From Solea solea (Eukaryota; Chordata; Actinopteri; Pleuronectiformes; Soleidae), in NCBI RefSeq assembly GCF_958295425.1, contig NC_081153.1, positions 6,852,635 to 6,916,634 of the forward strand: a stretch of 64,000 bases of DNA, read 5' to 3'. The notes beneath the pieces were generated by a model. It was given only the letters and a program-made list of their open reading frames with translations, was not told the DNA's origin and did no database searches. Positions 1 to 12,317 of the stretch are shown here, one piece after another; position 1 is the first letter of the stretch, and each line of letters begins with the position of its first letter. A program made the position numbers and the translations under genes.

Positions 1-844
1 TCCTGTCATCTTTCTTTACTGTCACTACCCAAGAAGGGCATTTTATCCCCAGGAGGAACCAACAAATGAACATTTAGAACTAATTTGTTTGTTTACATGT
101 TTACAACAGCAACTTTATAATTAATTCAAAGGAAAACAAGTTAATAGTAAAAATCAATTCACATGTGGTAAAAATGTGGACAGTAAATCACTTGTCTTAG
201 CGCTTTCACACCTGCACGGTCACTGTTCCGAAAACAACATTTTGAACCGACCGTCGCGTCGACACCGAAAATGAATTTGTCTGGGACCTAAAAAATGAAC
301 TTTGTGTTGTATTTGTGAAAATGGCAAAGGAAAGAAACAAAGAACGTGCAGTAGATGTTGAAAAGACGAGATGTTTGGTGGTGACTGTCTGTCGTCCCCC
401 TGAATTCTAGCTCACTGCAGCTCAATGTGATCTGCCATGTTGCTGTTGAGCAACACTTGCCGTTGATGACGTCGGGTGCTGGGACTTGCCGATATAAAAG
501 CACTATACGTTTCTTTATCCTGACCCTCTGCACCAAGGAATTCTTGGATAGTCTCCAGACTGCACAGTGAGAGTGAGGGAGAGAGGGGTGAGGGGGGGCA
601 ACCGTATACTACTCACCCCTCCCCTTCACTTCTCTCATCCCTGACTCCATCCCTCTGTCCCCCGGGGTGATTTCAGAACCTGCATCCCCATCCCATCTTA
701 TCCCTAAATTCAGAATCTGCCTGGAGCGTCCTTATCCCTGTCTGCTGGAACTGAGAGGACGGTCACGCTGCCAGATTAGGGAATTTCTGATGCAACTCTG
801 GTCAGGACGCCAGCTCAGCCGCACAGCCTGCGATTGTGTTTTGG

Positions 845-848
<4 letters not shown>

Positions 849-881
<33 letters not shown>
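849..881 (+). repeat. (GT)n microsatellite
   Basis: About 16 GT units; it produces spurious Cys-Val reading frames. Confidence 0.95.
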
Positions 882-883
<2 letters not shown>

Positions 884-3800
884 AGTTGCAGTCACACACA
901 GTTACAGGCCTCTTTGGCCAGAGAGATTGTAATTTTTAATAGCACTAGTTGTACTAATTCCCTGTTTTATTTTGAATGTATACAGACATACATATCCACT
1001 CTCATTCTCATATCAATCTCCAAGGCCCAAAAATGGGACTTGGAGATGATTCTGCTCCTATTTGAGCAAATGTTGTATTTATATGTATATGATCCTCTCA
1101 ATCTATAGCATAAGCTACTCAGCGATCAGCTGTTTTTAAAAGGGACACCGACTGATCAACTCACTCTTTCACCCTCCCTCTTCCCCATTTGATCATGTCA
1201 TTAAGTAACAGGAAGTGGTTAATTTGCAGCAGTTACTTAAAAGCGTGATCAGACGTCCCATTTCAGTGGCTGTCAACGTTTATATCAATATTTACACGTC
1301 ACAAACATCCATCCACAAACACATTTTGAAGTAAAACCACTCTTGCGTTTCACTTCTTTGATTCCGTTATTCTCCTTTTCTTTTTACCAGGCTTTTATTG
1401 TGAAATATTTGCATTCACGGTGGGAACACTGACTACAGACAGGCTTTTAAAAGTTCATTACTTATGGTGATTTTCAAAGGCAAACCCTCTGTGAATCGCA
1501 GCTGCAACTCCGTGCCACATATGAGGTTATGAGGTAAACAACATGAAAGAAATTATCCCTTATCTTCAATAAGGATTTCTTCAATACGTGTTAGAAACGT
1601 GTTAGAAACATTTTTGGCTGATCTAAGTACACTGCTCAAAAAAAATATAAGATTAGTCATTGTTTTTGGATGTTTTTAAGTCACATATTGTGATTTAATA
1701 GTCACATATTGTGTGTCAGGAACATTATGTAGATAGATTCTCTCTGATTACTTTCCTTTGCAATGGAAATCATCATCAAAAAAAAGAAGGGGTGTGTATT
1801 TGGTGGGCGAGGTGAGGCGAGGCAGGTGGGTGGGTGAGGAGGAGCAGGAGGGGGAGGTGGTCTGCAGTCAGGAGTTGTTGGGCCTCTGTGAAAGAGCCTC
1901 TGAGCGCGTGGGTCTGGCTTCCCCCTGTGCGGGGCCCCGATCGATACAAACTCGGAGCAATAAAGCTTTCCCCCTGTCATCCCCGCAGAATACAAAGCAG
2001 AGCGGGGAAGGGAATGGGGGAGGGAGGGTGAGGAGGGAGCAAGGGATGAGGTGGAGGTGGTGGTGAGGAGGGAGGGTAGCTGTTCCGCTAGCCACACCAA
2101 TTTCCTAACCTCCTTTTTTCACCTCCCTCTTCTTCTTTTTCCTCTCCCCCCATTTCCAAGCTTAAAGCACCTTACCCTCCACCTTTCCATCTTTTCTTTC
2201 TCCTCCTCTTCTTTTACTTCTTCTTCTTCTCCATCCATGCTTGTATTTTATAATTAATGCTGTTTGAATAAATACACTTAATAATTCATCGTTGTTATTT
2301 AAGGAGAGTTTGATGGATTGACTGAAAGAGAGGGAGAGAGGGAGAAATGGCAAAGATCGGATCTAAGGTGGCAGAAGAGAAGGCAGTATGGTCGGATGAC
2401 AGAGAGGGAGAGAAGATGGAGGGGGGTAGGTGCTGCTAACACAGGATGGGGATGGGGTGACGGCTGTAGGCAAAGGGGGGGAAGGGTGTAGAGGTATTAC
2501 CCTGAGCGAGAGATGGATGTGTCGATGGAAAGGAGCTGGCTGCGATGGAGATGGAGGGAGGAGAGGGGAGGGTATTTAACGGGACAGGAAAGGAGAGGAC
2601 AGGAAAGAGGGTAAGGAGGTCAAATAAGCGCTCTGTTTAATTGGGAGCCAATTTAAGTCGGGTTCAATCGATAAACCTGTAAACCTATAACCATCTAAAG
2701 GCTCGCAGCACGCACCATAGATCAGCGCGGCTGCAGGGGAGCGTGGTGCTGCTTTCAAACACACACCTCAGCCTATTTGTTTGCACTTGTAGAGCCGGAC
2801 GACACAACCTTCCCTTTTTTCCTTTCACTTGTTGGTCCAAAAATTCTAAATCAGAGGCGTTAATTCATCACCGTGATGCTTTTTTTATTACTTTAGGGGG
2901 ATTTTCAGCCTGAACCCAAATCGTCTGAACATAAATATCCCTGCAGTCACACGGCCACCTCATAACTCCAAATTGAAGGATAATATGATCTTCTACGGGT
3001 GGAGAAAATCTGCCATCCCCTGGACTTATGAGATCCTTTCAGCCCCCCCGTCGGATAAATGTGGTGGTCAAGCTGGAAAAGGAGGCAGCGCTGAAACATC
3101 TCTGGCACAAATGAGAGCGAAAAACCAGCTCATCCTCACTCTTTGTGCCTGGTTTTTATTCGTTTCTTTTTATTCTTGTAAAGAAAATTGTCCAGTGTCT
3201 GGTAGAGGAAAATGTCCAACTGCGATTTTTTCTGACAGATATTGCAGTTGCAGAGTGAATTGGGATATAGTTTTCCAAGTGAAGCTTTACGGGTTTTATT
3301 CACTGTGAAAAAGATTTTTGAGAAAGTCAAATATCGCCCAATCTGTAGTGAACCTAATTGAATGAATGGGTGAATTTGTTTCAAATAAGAAATAAAAAGT
3401 AAAGATAACAGATAAGAAAAGTTAGAGAACCGGTTAAAGTAAAAACGTATGTATGTTCTTACCCATTTTCTCACTAATCTATTAAAAAGTCAGTGGCTTT
3501 ACACATTTATGCCCCAAAAAATAAACAAATAAAAACAAATAATCTCTAATTGAGGATACAAACAACTCAAATATCCACCTTGCGTTAAAATAAATGAGAC
3601 AATTTTTAATTTAGATTTGAAGGTGAACTGTTCAGCTCTACAATGGAATGAAAAATCTACACTTCTGAAGAATATATTCTGATTATCACAGTTTTGTTCC
3701 TGGCTTTTATTTTCCCGTCTGAACGATGACAGTGGCGATACATCCGCGTTAGATCAAACATTAAACTGGGATTTCACGCTGTACGGTGGTGACCACGTCC

Positions 3801-5596
3801 CGCAGGATTCTTCTTTCTTGTTTTTTTTAACCCAAACCCTTTTCAAAACCTTCCATCTTATTATTTGTCCGTCTCTCTGTCCACCACGTCGGTTCATTTT
3901 TGTCCCTCCCTCCAAACCTCCTCATCTAATCCCACACACACACAGCATCAAGGCGAGGCTGTGTGTCTTTGTTAGTCCAATTGTCACTATCTTTTCCTCG
4001 CTGCTATTTCCTGTGAGGCTGCTCTGTCACACTGAGGTCCACTCTGCTCCGTTCACGTCCATTTCATTTCTCTTTTCACTCCATTCCTTCTCTGTCTCTC
4101 ACTCAATTTGTCTCATTGCCGTTGTCAACCGTTACCTAAAATTCTGGCCCCTCATTTCTCTCTCTTTTTCCTTTCTTTTCTTAAGATATCTCTGCTCATT
4201 TATTTCCTTCCCTGCTCCCTTGTCCTCCTCATTTAAAGCCTCTCGCACATGGATTTTTGAACCTGCTAAAAAGGTGGATTAACACCATTTTTACTGCCAG
4301 TGGTTGGTCCACACTGTGATGTCACAAGTGTGCCGGAAACAAAAGGAGTCGCAGTAGGAAGAGAAGAACAACAACACAAAGGAGCTCAGTAACCTTTCCT
4401 ATCAGTTCAATTTATTGTGAGACTTGAGGTCCAAATCATTAAAAACAAACATAAAAGATTATAACCGGTGTTTGTACCAGTGTTTCCACACGTGCATGAC
4501 TGGTAACCTGGCGGTTTTTGCCAGCAGCAAAACAAACAACTTTCAGTCAATTATTTAGTCGACAGATGAGTCTGTGTTTCAGGTTTCACAGTAAAGCTTT
4601 AAAAACTTCTGAGTCCTGCTTTCAAGAGTAATTCTCTTCCACTGCTTGCTGCCAGTTGAAGTTTCCTGTGTAATAATTGTAGACAGTCATTATAGGCCAC
4701 TTGAAGTTTCTTGAAAAGTGGAACAGAATAGAAAAAATCTAGCAAAAGATAATTTGACCCGGTAGTGAATGCCAATTTAATTCATTACTACTGGTCAAAA
4801 AGCCATGAATAACTGAGAACTTTAAATTGTTAACCTCCATGCAGAAAGACTCTTCGGGGCTAAGGTGTGTTTACACCTATTTTAAAAGTCCAGTTTAATC
4901 AGACTAACCTAGTAATCCAGTTTTTTGTTGTGTCATGTAAACGTACATCTCTCTCCCCCTCATCTTCTCTCTGGTTATTTTTGCCTCCGTCATCCATTGT
5001 CCCCGCATCCCTTAAAATTCAGTCGCCCGCTTGTCATTTTGTTTTTCATCGTCTTCTTTTCTCGTTTGTTTTCGCTTTGCTCGTCCCCACTGCACCATCA
5101 CTTTCCCCTTCTGTTCTCACTGTCGTTCCCCACTGTCTCTTTACTTCCCTTGTTTTCTCTCTTCAAAAGCATCTCTGTCATGTCTCTCACTCTCCCCATA
5201 TGATCCCCCCCAACCCCCCCACCAAAAAAAAACAGCCTCTCCTCCACCTTTCTTGCTCATTTGTTTCCGTCTTGGAGATTCTGGAGGAAGGCAGTAACAC
5301 ACAGTGGTCATTTCCTCCTTCCCCCCCCCCTCCTCTTGTCCTCCCTCTATTTATTTCTCTGTTTCAATCCCTCCATCCTGGTGTTGTGCTCCTTGGGGAG
5401 GGCAGTAATAATGGTGGAGAGAAGGAAAGAGGGAGGGCGTCGCGATTATTGTCTTGTCGGGAGTCAGAGGAATCGATCGGCACAGAAATATGTGGTGCGA
5501 GAAAGAGGTACTGTATCGGATATAATAAACACTCTGGAGACATATTTGGAAAGTGCTCGGCCCCCCCTCTCGTGCACGTTCACATGTGCTTGCGTG

Positions 5597-5621
5597 CACA
5601 CACACACACACACACACACAC
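5597..5621 (+). repeat. (CA)n microsatellite
   Basis: About 12 CA units. Confidence 0.95.
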
Positions 5622-5974
5622 TCTTGTGTAATGACTCACATGCATATGCGGTACACAGGTGCAGCAGTACTTTGTGCATAAACTCTCAGAAACATGAATC
5701 AGAGAGGAACAAGCAAGTTTCATTCACTCTGGAGAGGCAGGTACACTTCACACTCTTCATCATGAACATGGAGAAAATGCTTCTCTTATGAAATACATCA
5801 ACGCCTTAGTAACAGTATTTCATTATCCCACTGCAAGACCTGTGATGGTAGTGTTGTACAAAGAAAAGTAAAAGATGCAAATATAATCACACAAGGGCAA
5901 CTTTATCAATCTAAATTCATGTTAAACTTAATGCGTTTAATTAAGCTGTGCTGTTGTCTTAAAAATCGCAAAAT

Positions 5975-6180
5975 TTGTCACTTAAAGATATAATATGTGG
6001 CATTAATCTGCTGTAACGTCCAAGTCAAACCTGCTTTTAAGTCACGTCTAAAGCTTTCCATCAGCAGTGGTGACAAAGACTACAATGCACATGATCCCAC
6101 GCTGCTTCGCCGTTTTGATTAGGAGACATGTAGCAGCATACGTGTCATACGTGTGCCAGACTTCTCAAAACACAATAACA
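5975..6180. repeat. Dispersed teleost repeat fragment
   Basis: Contains GACTACAATGCACATGATCCC followed by CTGCTTCGCCG, a sequence I recognise from repeated elements in many fish genomes. Boundaries are approximate. Confidence 0.4.
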
Positions 6181-7413
6181 AATAGGCCGTTTTGAGTTAT
6201 TTATGTCATAAATAAAACATACATAGGACTCTTTGAAGGTTTGCAGTGATAGACTTGGCTTTGTAATTAAAAATAAATGTCTACATCAAACAAAGAATTA
6301 AGGGAGAAATGCTCAACACTACAGAGTGAGTTTATTCACCTTTTTCCCATCAGACAACAACAGTATGATGTGACTATAACTAAACGGTGAGGGTGGTGGG
6401 GTAAAGGTCAGAATAATCCTTTAATACAGGTAGTTAAAAGTGGAAACAGCAGTGGAAACATTAGCATGCATAACTTTGTTTGCCTCGCAGAGAAGCGTCA
6501 GCTGCTTCAGGCAGGGAAACATGTTTATTCTTAATGATTAACACACACACACACACACAGGTATAGACACACATGTGAGCAGCAGTCAGCCTCGCACACG
6601 CACACACACACACACACACACAGAGTGATCTTTCATTGCTGTTGCCTGGCAACGGGTCTGTGTGTCCTGTTCTAGTGGAGCGCTGTCCAGTGATGCCATG
6701 ACCGCTGCTGCTGACCACTACTGAAGGAGTGAGGGAGCGAGGAGATAAACATGGAGTGTGTGTGTGTGTGTGTGTGCATGTGTGGAGATGGAGGGATGAA
6801 GTGAAAGAGTGAGACGCAGATAAAGGCACAGGGAGAGAGAGAGAGAGAGAAATCAGATTATAAATTGTTCACAGAGATGACGATTATCTGTATCTGTAGT
6901 TGTGGTGGATTAAAAAAAATATATATATTAAAATCAAGATTCTGACAAAATAAATGTCAGTTTAATCCAGTCTGAAGCCTAAAACAAAGCTTTATTTTTA
7001 CTTAACTATGATTTTGATGATAAACTGATTTTACAGTGTAATAGTGAAAGAGTCACTGATGACATTCTATAATATTCTTTTATTTTTCTTCATTTAGAAT
7101 TACTATTGTGAGTTCTACTGTATATAGATATATACATATATATATAGATAGTATAGTAGCTAAAGTAGATAAGTTTCCTCAGCTTCTGTCCTGTTTTATA
7201 CATTTGATATATCAAATATAAACTCAGTTTATACAAAAGTAATATTATTTCCACATATAACCGGACATAAACTCATCTAATAACATTATTAAATGAGTAA
7301 TTGATGGGTTTATAGCACATTTAGGCCAATACAGTGCAACTTTTACTGATTACTGATTCATATCGGTTCATTTTTACACCCCTGTTCATTCCACTCCACT
7401 AGGGCCATTTTTT

Positions 7414-7595
7414 TCAATAATTAAAAGACACTTTCTGGTTTTTCAGCTTCTTAAATGTGAATATTTTTGGAGGGGGTTTTGCTCCATTAAAATGTAATAT
7501 TTTTTTACATTAGTTTGAGAACATTTTTCAACATTTTATGGACCAAAGAAGTAAATAAACAAACAACAAACGACAGATTAAACGATTATGAAAAT
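7414..7595 (+). mobile_element. MITE-like family A, copy 1
   Basis: Family A shares GCTTCTTAAATGTGAATATT, a CTGGTTTCTTTGCTCC block, TTTGGTTTGTGGACAAAAC, CATTTGAGAACATC and CATTTTATGGACCAAA, and often ends in TTAGTTGCAGCTC. This copy retains the central blocks. Confidence 0.55.
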
Positions 7596-9617
7596 AACAT
7601 CCTATTCCATCATATGAGGATAATTTCTTCTGGCATTTTTTCCCTTAGCAAACGTTTGAACAAATACCAATTTATTAAAAACAAAAAAAAAGGAGAGAAC
7701 ATATAACAGTGTGGGGAAAAAGGAGGCTGTGTGGGCAGATAAGAGATTAACAAGAATCTGAGGTTAGAAGAAGAGACGGGATGTTGGAGATTAAATCCGA
7801 CAGAGGTGCGGGTGGAGAAATTAAGGGGAGGTAAAACGGGGTAGAAGGGTTTAAGTGGGAGCTGGTGGAGAAGTGGAAGTGGAAACAAGAGGACGAGGAA
7901 ATGAGAATAAATCAAGGAATGGAGTGAGTGCAGGACAAAGAGAGGTGGGAGGTGAGGGACAGTGTGATGCTAATGGGGGACGTGTGAGGCTGCTGCTTCT
8001 GCTGCTGCACACTGCATGTGTCAAAGTGGGCATGTGAAGGCAGCTAGCATTCTGCGGCTAACTCATTAGCCTCAGCTCTCAGCACTGTAATCAGCCTCTT
8101 CACTATTTTACTGTTTTTACAAGTAAATTTCACAAAAAAACATGCAGTTTATCCTGAAAGATTGACACATGAATCATCTGCGTCACCGTGAGATTTTTCC
8201 ACGACGCAGAACTTATTAAGACCTGGGACAGACTCTTTTTTTCCTGTGGTGAAGGAGTCAGGCAGCAGCAGCAGCAGCAGCAGAGGGCAGCTTTAATTGA
8301 AGCAGAAATCTGCAGGAGTCACCAAATTAGGAACAACAGTGTTATTGTCAGATTGTCAGACACATAAAAATATATACAACATCATGCTGCTGTTGGCTGT
8401 AACTATTATTGTGTAAACCTGCTGGATGTGACATGGACTAAAGTCAGAGCGCTGACATGTTTGGAAAGAACAGGATAATTTAGGATTTAATGCTGCTGTA
8501 GTCACTACAACATGTTTCCCCCAGACTTTTCCATACGAGGACAAAACTTTTGAAAAATGAAAAACTGTCTCGACCTGATTCACACTGTAAATACAATATA
8601 GTTTTTGACTCTTTCAATAAATCACAACTTATTTTTACACATAAATCTCGTGTGAAATGCTGGAAACCATGTGGTTTTCTGATTCTATAAAGCAGAATAT
8701 ACTTAACATATGTATAAATTCTCACTAAATGCACAAAATTAAATCCATACAGTGCTCTGATCTTCAGCTTTTTGTTGTTAAATTAAGATCTAACACTAAT
8801 TTGTTTAGTTTTGAATTTAAAGTTAAGATTCAGGTTTGACATAATACCTTGAAAATGCACTTACTCTGACTTTGATCGCCCGTTTTATTTCCCTTATATT
8901 ATAAGCGTTCACTTTCAAATTGCACGTTTTAAAGTATCCACAGCTCAGTTTCTATATATTTTAACACGTATTTTTCATCACTTCATCTAAAGTCCTGTCA
9001 TATTTGTGGTGAAATCATTACATTACAATATTATACCTGAGACTTTTCTGTCTTCTCTAACATTTAATCTGCAATACAATTTGTTGAGTAACAGGTAAAA
9101 TAATCTGCAGCTATTTGATTATAAGTGATCGACTTGATTTTAGTCAATTTTTCCAAACAAACATTGCAAAATTTGAGCCTTGTGACACGTGAAATGTGAA
9201 ACTGGGCTGAAAATCAGTTTCATCCATTTCTGTTCAAAATTGCACTTTGAAACAACAGTGTATTATGCAGAATAATTGACCTAGGGTTTATACTTATGAT
9301 AATCAAACATTTGACATAACTTAAACATTTTTTCATCATAATATAGTAATACTTTTACATGGTGAAAATTCTGAAATCATTTGATTTTCTCACTACTAAG
9401 TGAATCCATGATGTGTATGATCATTATTTGAACACATATTACACATAAGTGTCTGACTGCTGCGTTTACTCGTATTAGTTTTGTGGTGTTTTTTTTTTTT
9501 CTGTTACGCAGCAGATTTTTCCAAAGATCTTCTGGTTACAGCGGTCGCAGTTTTGCTCTCTGTCACCGAGTGCGTGTTTGTTTGCTAGTGAATGTGACAG
9601 GGGACAGGTGGAAGAGG

Positions 9618-9652
<35 letters not shown>

Positions 9653-11382
9653 TGAGAGAGAGAGGCGTGAGGTGGCAGAGACCATGTGCCTGACCTCTGA
9701 CATCCACACGCCAAAGGAGGGGCAAACCCCTCCTTTTCACACACACACACACAAACCCACGCGCCGTCTGTCACCGGCCCCTGACAGGCGTGACCGAGGC
9801 GGGGTCAGTGGGCAGAGAGGAGGGAGGGATAGGGGGTGAGTTTAGGACCCCTGCAGCCATTCTGTCCCCCCTCTACCCCTCCTCTACCTCACTCGTTCCT
9901 CCCTTTTCTAATTCCCTGACAGTGACCTGCACCCCCTCCTCTCCCCTAACACACACACACAAATGCAGGCTGGACAGCAGCCATGTCAACCCCAGAAGAC
10001 AGATACATCATCTGCCCAGTGGTCTCTCTGTCTCTGCCTCCCCCCCACCCCCGTGTGTGTGTCAGGATGGTGGTCAGTGTAACCTGGAGAGACACCTGCT
10101 TGTTCAAATCCTCCCCAAAAAGTAGGCGGAATGTGAGAGAAACACATGGAAACGAATGTGTGTGTGTGTGCGTGTGTGTGTGTGGAAAAACAGAAAATAT
10201 AGAATTTAATTTGTCCTGGACATTTGTGACATTTGGGTTTGGGTGCGTTTGATTTGTTGGCGTAGAGATGGAGGAGGTGAGGGGGTGGGGAGGGGGTGCC
10301 GGATGGACGGGGGTTAAAATGGCCCCATGGCCAGAGGGGTTAGGGCCAGTTGAGGCATTATGGAGAGAGAGAGATGTGGGGTTTGTTGGGGAGGGGTGAT
10401 GCTGGATATTTTATGGGGCAGGTGTGTGTGTGTATGTGTGTGCGTTCATAACATTAAATCTATTTTTTAAAAACTCTACTTTTAATTGTATGCACGTTTA
10501 TATCACAACACATTTTATTTTTGGAGAATTCACATTGAGATAATATTCTCCTTTCCACGTTGAGACAGATTAATTTAGCAGCATCACGTGTGTCCCCTTT
10601 TATGTATTTGATATAATAAATCATTTCTTCACTCAGTTTATTAAACATATTAATATAATTTACACACACACACACACACACACAGCTGAACATTAACTAT
10701 GTCTTATTCTCCTCAATCCCTAACATGACTTGTTCTGTGTGTGTGTGTGTGTGTGTGAGTGTGTGTGTTGTATGACATTACTCTCCCCTGCTCAGCATTT
10801 CCAAGTGGGTGCTGCCACCATCTGGTTTCATGAAGTAACTGCAGACTGAGAGAGGGCCACTCAGGCCCTGTGTTTTTACAATTAGATGTTTAGATTTTTA
10901 TGAATGTTTTTAAATAGTTTTAACTATTAACTAAATAAAAAGTTTTTTTAGAAAACAAATTAAAAGATTTGATTATAAACAGTTTATTTAATCTTTAATC
11001 TAATTCTGGCAAATTTACAGTCAATCTACCTATCCATCCCTCGTTCATGCCTTCCTTCCTTCCATCCATCCATCTCTCGTTCCTTCCTCCCACACATCCT
11101 TCCATCCTTCTTCTTTTTTTTCATTTTCAAGTTTTTATTCTCACCACGTCTCACATCTTCTATAATATTTCATAAGTACGTGTGTGAGAGAGAGAGAGCT
11201 GTAGTTACATTTATAGAAAAGGAGGCAGAATTTCAGGGTCATAGACGTTTTATATCGAGGTCTATACTTTGATCATTTCCTCGTCAGTCAGACTCTTCTG
11301 ACACAACGCGCTCTCTCTCTCTGTCTGTGTCGATCTCCTCGCTGCCTGAGCTGAGAATATCCTGGGATGACCAGGAAAGATT

Positions 11383-11390
11383 TATAAAAG
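11383..11390 (+). promoter_or_regulatory. Candidate TATA box upstream of the first pou2f2 exon
   Basis: TATAAAAG lies 72 bp upstream of an ATG in good context and 136 bp upstream of a strong donor site. This spacing suits a start of transcription near 11,410-11,415. AT-rich matches arise by chance, so support comes only from the arrangement TATA, ATG, donor. Confidence 0.35.
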
Positions 11391-11454
11391 CACAAAACAC
11401 AGAGAGGCTAAGAGCAGATGAGGAAGAGAGGGTGAAGAGGTGTTCTTATCCAAG

Positions 11455-11518
11455 ATGGTGGCAGCAGCACCAGCAGTGTTGGTGGTGAAGGTGGTGCTGA
11501 GTAATGTGTGGTGCTCAG
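11455..11518 (+). CDS. pou2f2: Possible alternative first coding exon of pou2f2
   Basis: The ATG has A at -3 and G at +4. The exon encodes MVAAAPAVLVVKVVLSNVWCS plus one base and ends at CAG|gtaagc, a near-perfect donor. The single leftover G joins the AT that opens the next exon to give GAT, so the protein would read ...S-D-I-R-M-S-K. As recalled, human Oct-2 reads ...P-E-I-R-M-S-K at this place, which suggests that codons upstream of MSK are coding. The 21 residues themselves do not resemble the mammalian MVHSSMGAP start and are oddly hydrophobic. It could be a fish-specific first exon, a non-coding 5' exon, or chance. With it the protein would have 766 aa. Confidence 0.4.
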
Positions 11519-12251
11519 GTAAGCACTTCCTCAGCGCAGCATCGTTCTTCCTGGACCAATTACCTCCTGCAATCCCAGACGTCCCTGCATACAGGAAGGC
11601 GTATGGAGGGCATTTAGGATGATTTCTGTATCTGCTGTTGTGTGATTTTGCTGTTGTCGCCTCCTGGGTCAATAAAGTTTACATTTAAAGAAATAAGTTG
11701 CAGTATGGAATCATCAGTTTTGTTGGTAAAGTTTTTGCCTAGTCTGTGGTTTTTGCGTGTTTTGTTGGGCCTCAAATTACCATCGTCTCTGCTGGAAAAC
11801 AAACTATAATAGGAACATGTCTGTTTTCATGTAATGATTTACACAATTTGCAAATGCTGGGCAGATTTTAAAGTTTAAAGTTTTTATTTTAAGTAATTAT
11901 GATACTGTTGTTTAATTTATATAATTATTTGTGTTGCAGCACAACTATAGTGAGAACACATATTCATTTAATATATAAATATTCATGTGCAAATTGTGAT
12001 TATCCAAGTGCTTGGAATCATTTTAAACAAAGCTTCATGTTCTTGCAACATTTATATTAATATAAATGTAACATTTATCATCACATCTTTCATTTGCAGT
12101 CATAGCAGAGGTGGACGTCAGTTTTTTGTGTAATAACATGATGCAGTTTCCTGATCAACGACCCCGAGTGTGATGTCACCCGCGTGTTTGTGTGTCCGTG
12201 TGTTTTCTGTCATGCCTGTCTGATATATATCTGTGTTTGTGTGTCCCGCAG

Positions 12252-12317
12252 ATATCAGGATGTCTAAAGCAGCAGAGGAGGAGAAGCCTGGGGCTGATTA
12301 TCCAGGGGACAGTTCAG
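12252..12317 (+). CDS. pou2f2: pou2f2 exon with conserved MSK start
   Basis: The acceptor is tcccgcag at 12251. The first eight bases complete (G)AT-ATC-AGG before ATG at 12260. It encodes [19 protein letters not shown] plus one base, acidic like the start of mammalian Oct-2. The donor is TTCAG|gtacacacac, where the intron opens directly into a (CA)n microsatellite. Confidence 0.85.

Larger units (their letters stand above)
1..11382. other. Upstream flank of pou2f2, no gene recognised
   Basis: Reading frames here are translated (GT)n or pyrimidine tracts. Contents: (GT)n at 849-881; purine-rich unique sequence 1,790-2,600; possible conserved block 2,625-2,760; pyrimidine-rich 3,800-5,400; (CA)n 5,597-5,621; an octamer ATGCAAAT at 5,875-5,882 and another on the minus strand at 1,407-1,414; a dispersed repeat about 5,975-6,180; microsatellite cluster 6,541-6,850; MITE-like copy 7,414-7,595; (CAG)n near 8,264-8,283; microsatellite cluster 9,620-10,790. 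Distal promoters or 5' exons of pou2f2 could lie here but none could be identified. Confidence 0.5.

Noticed and set aside
667..1108. Overlapping frames ending or starting in Cys-Val repeats
   Set aside because: They are translations of the (GT)n tract at 849-881, with no splice or coding signals.
4867..5631. Long plus-strand frame of 254 codons
   Set aside because: Pyrimidine-rich DNA gives a Ser/Phe/Leu/Pro-rich translation without stops; it ends in a CA repeat and resembles no family.
1..11380. Search for the mammalian MVHSSMGAP first exon
   Set aside because: No such sequence ending in a phase-1 donor was found; it may be outside the window or absent in fish.
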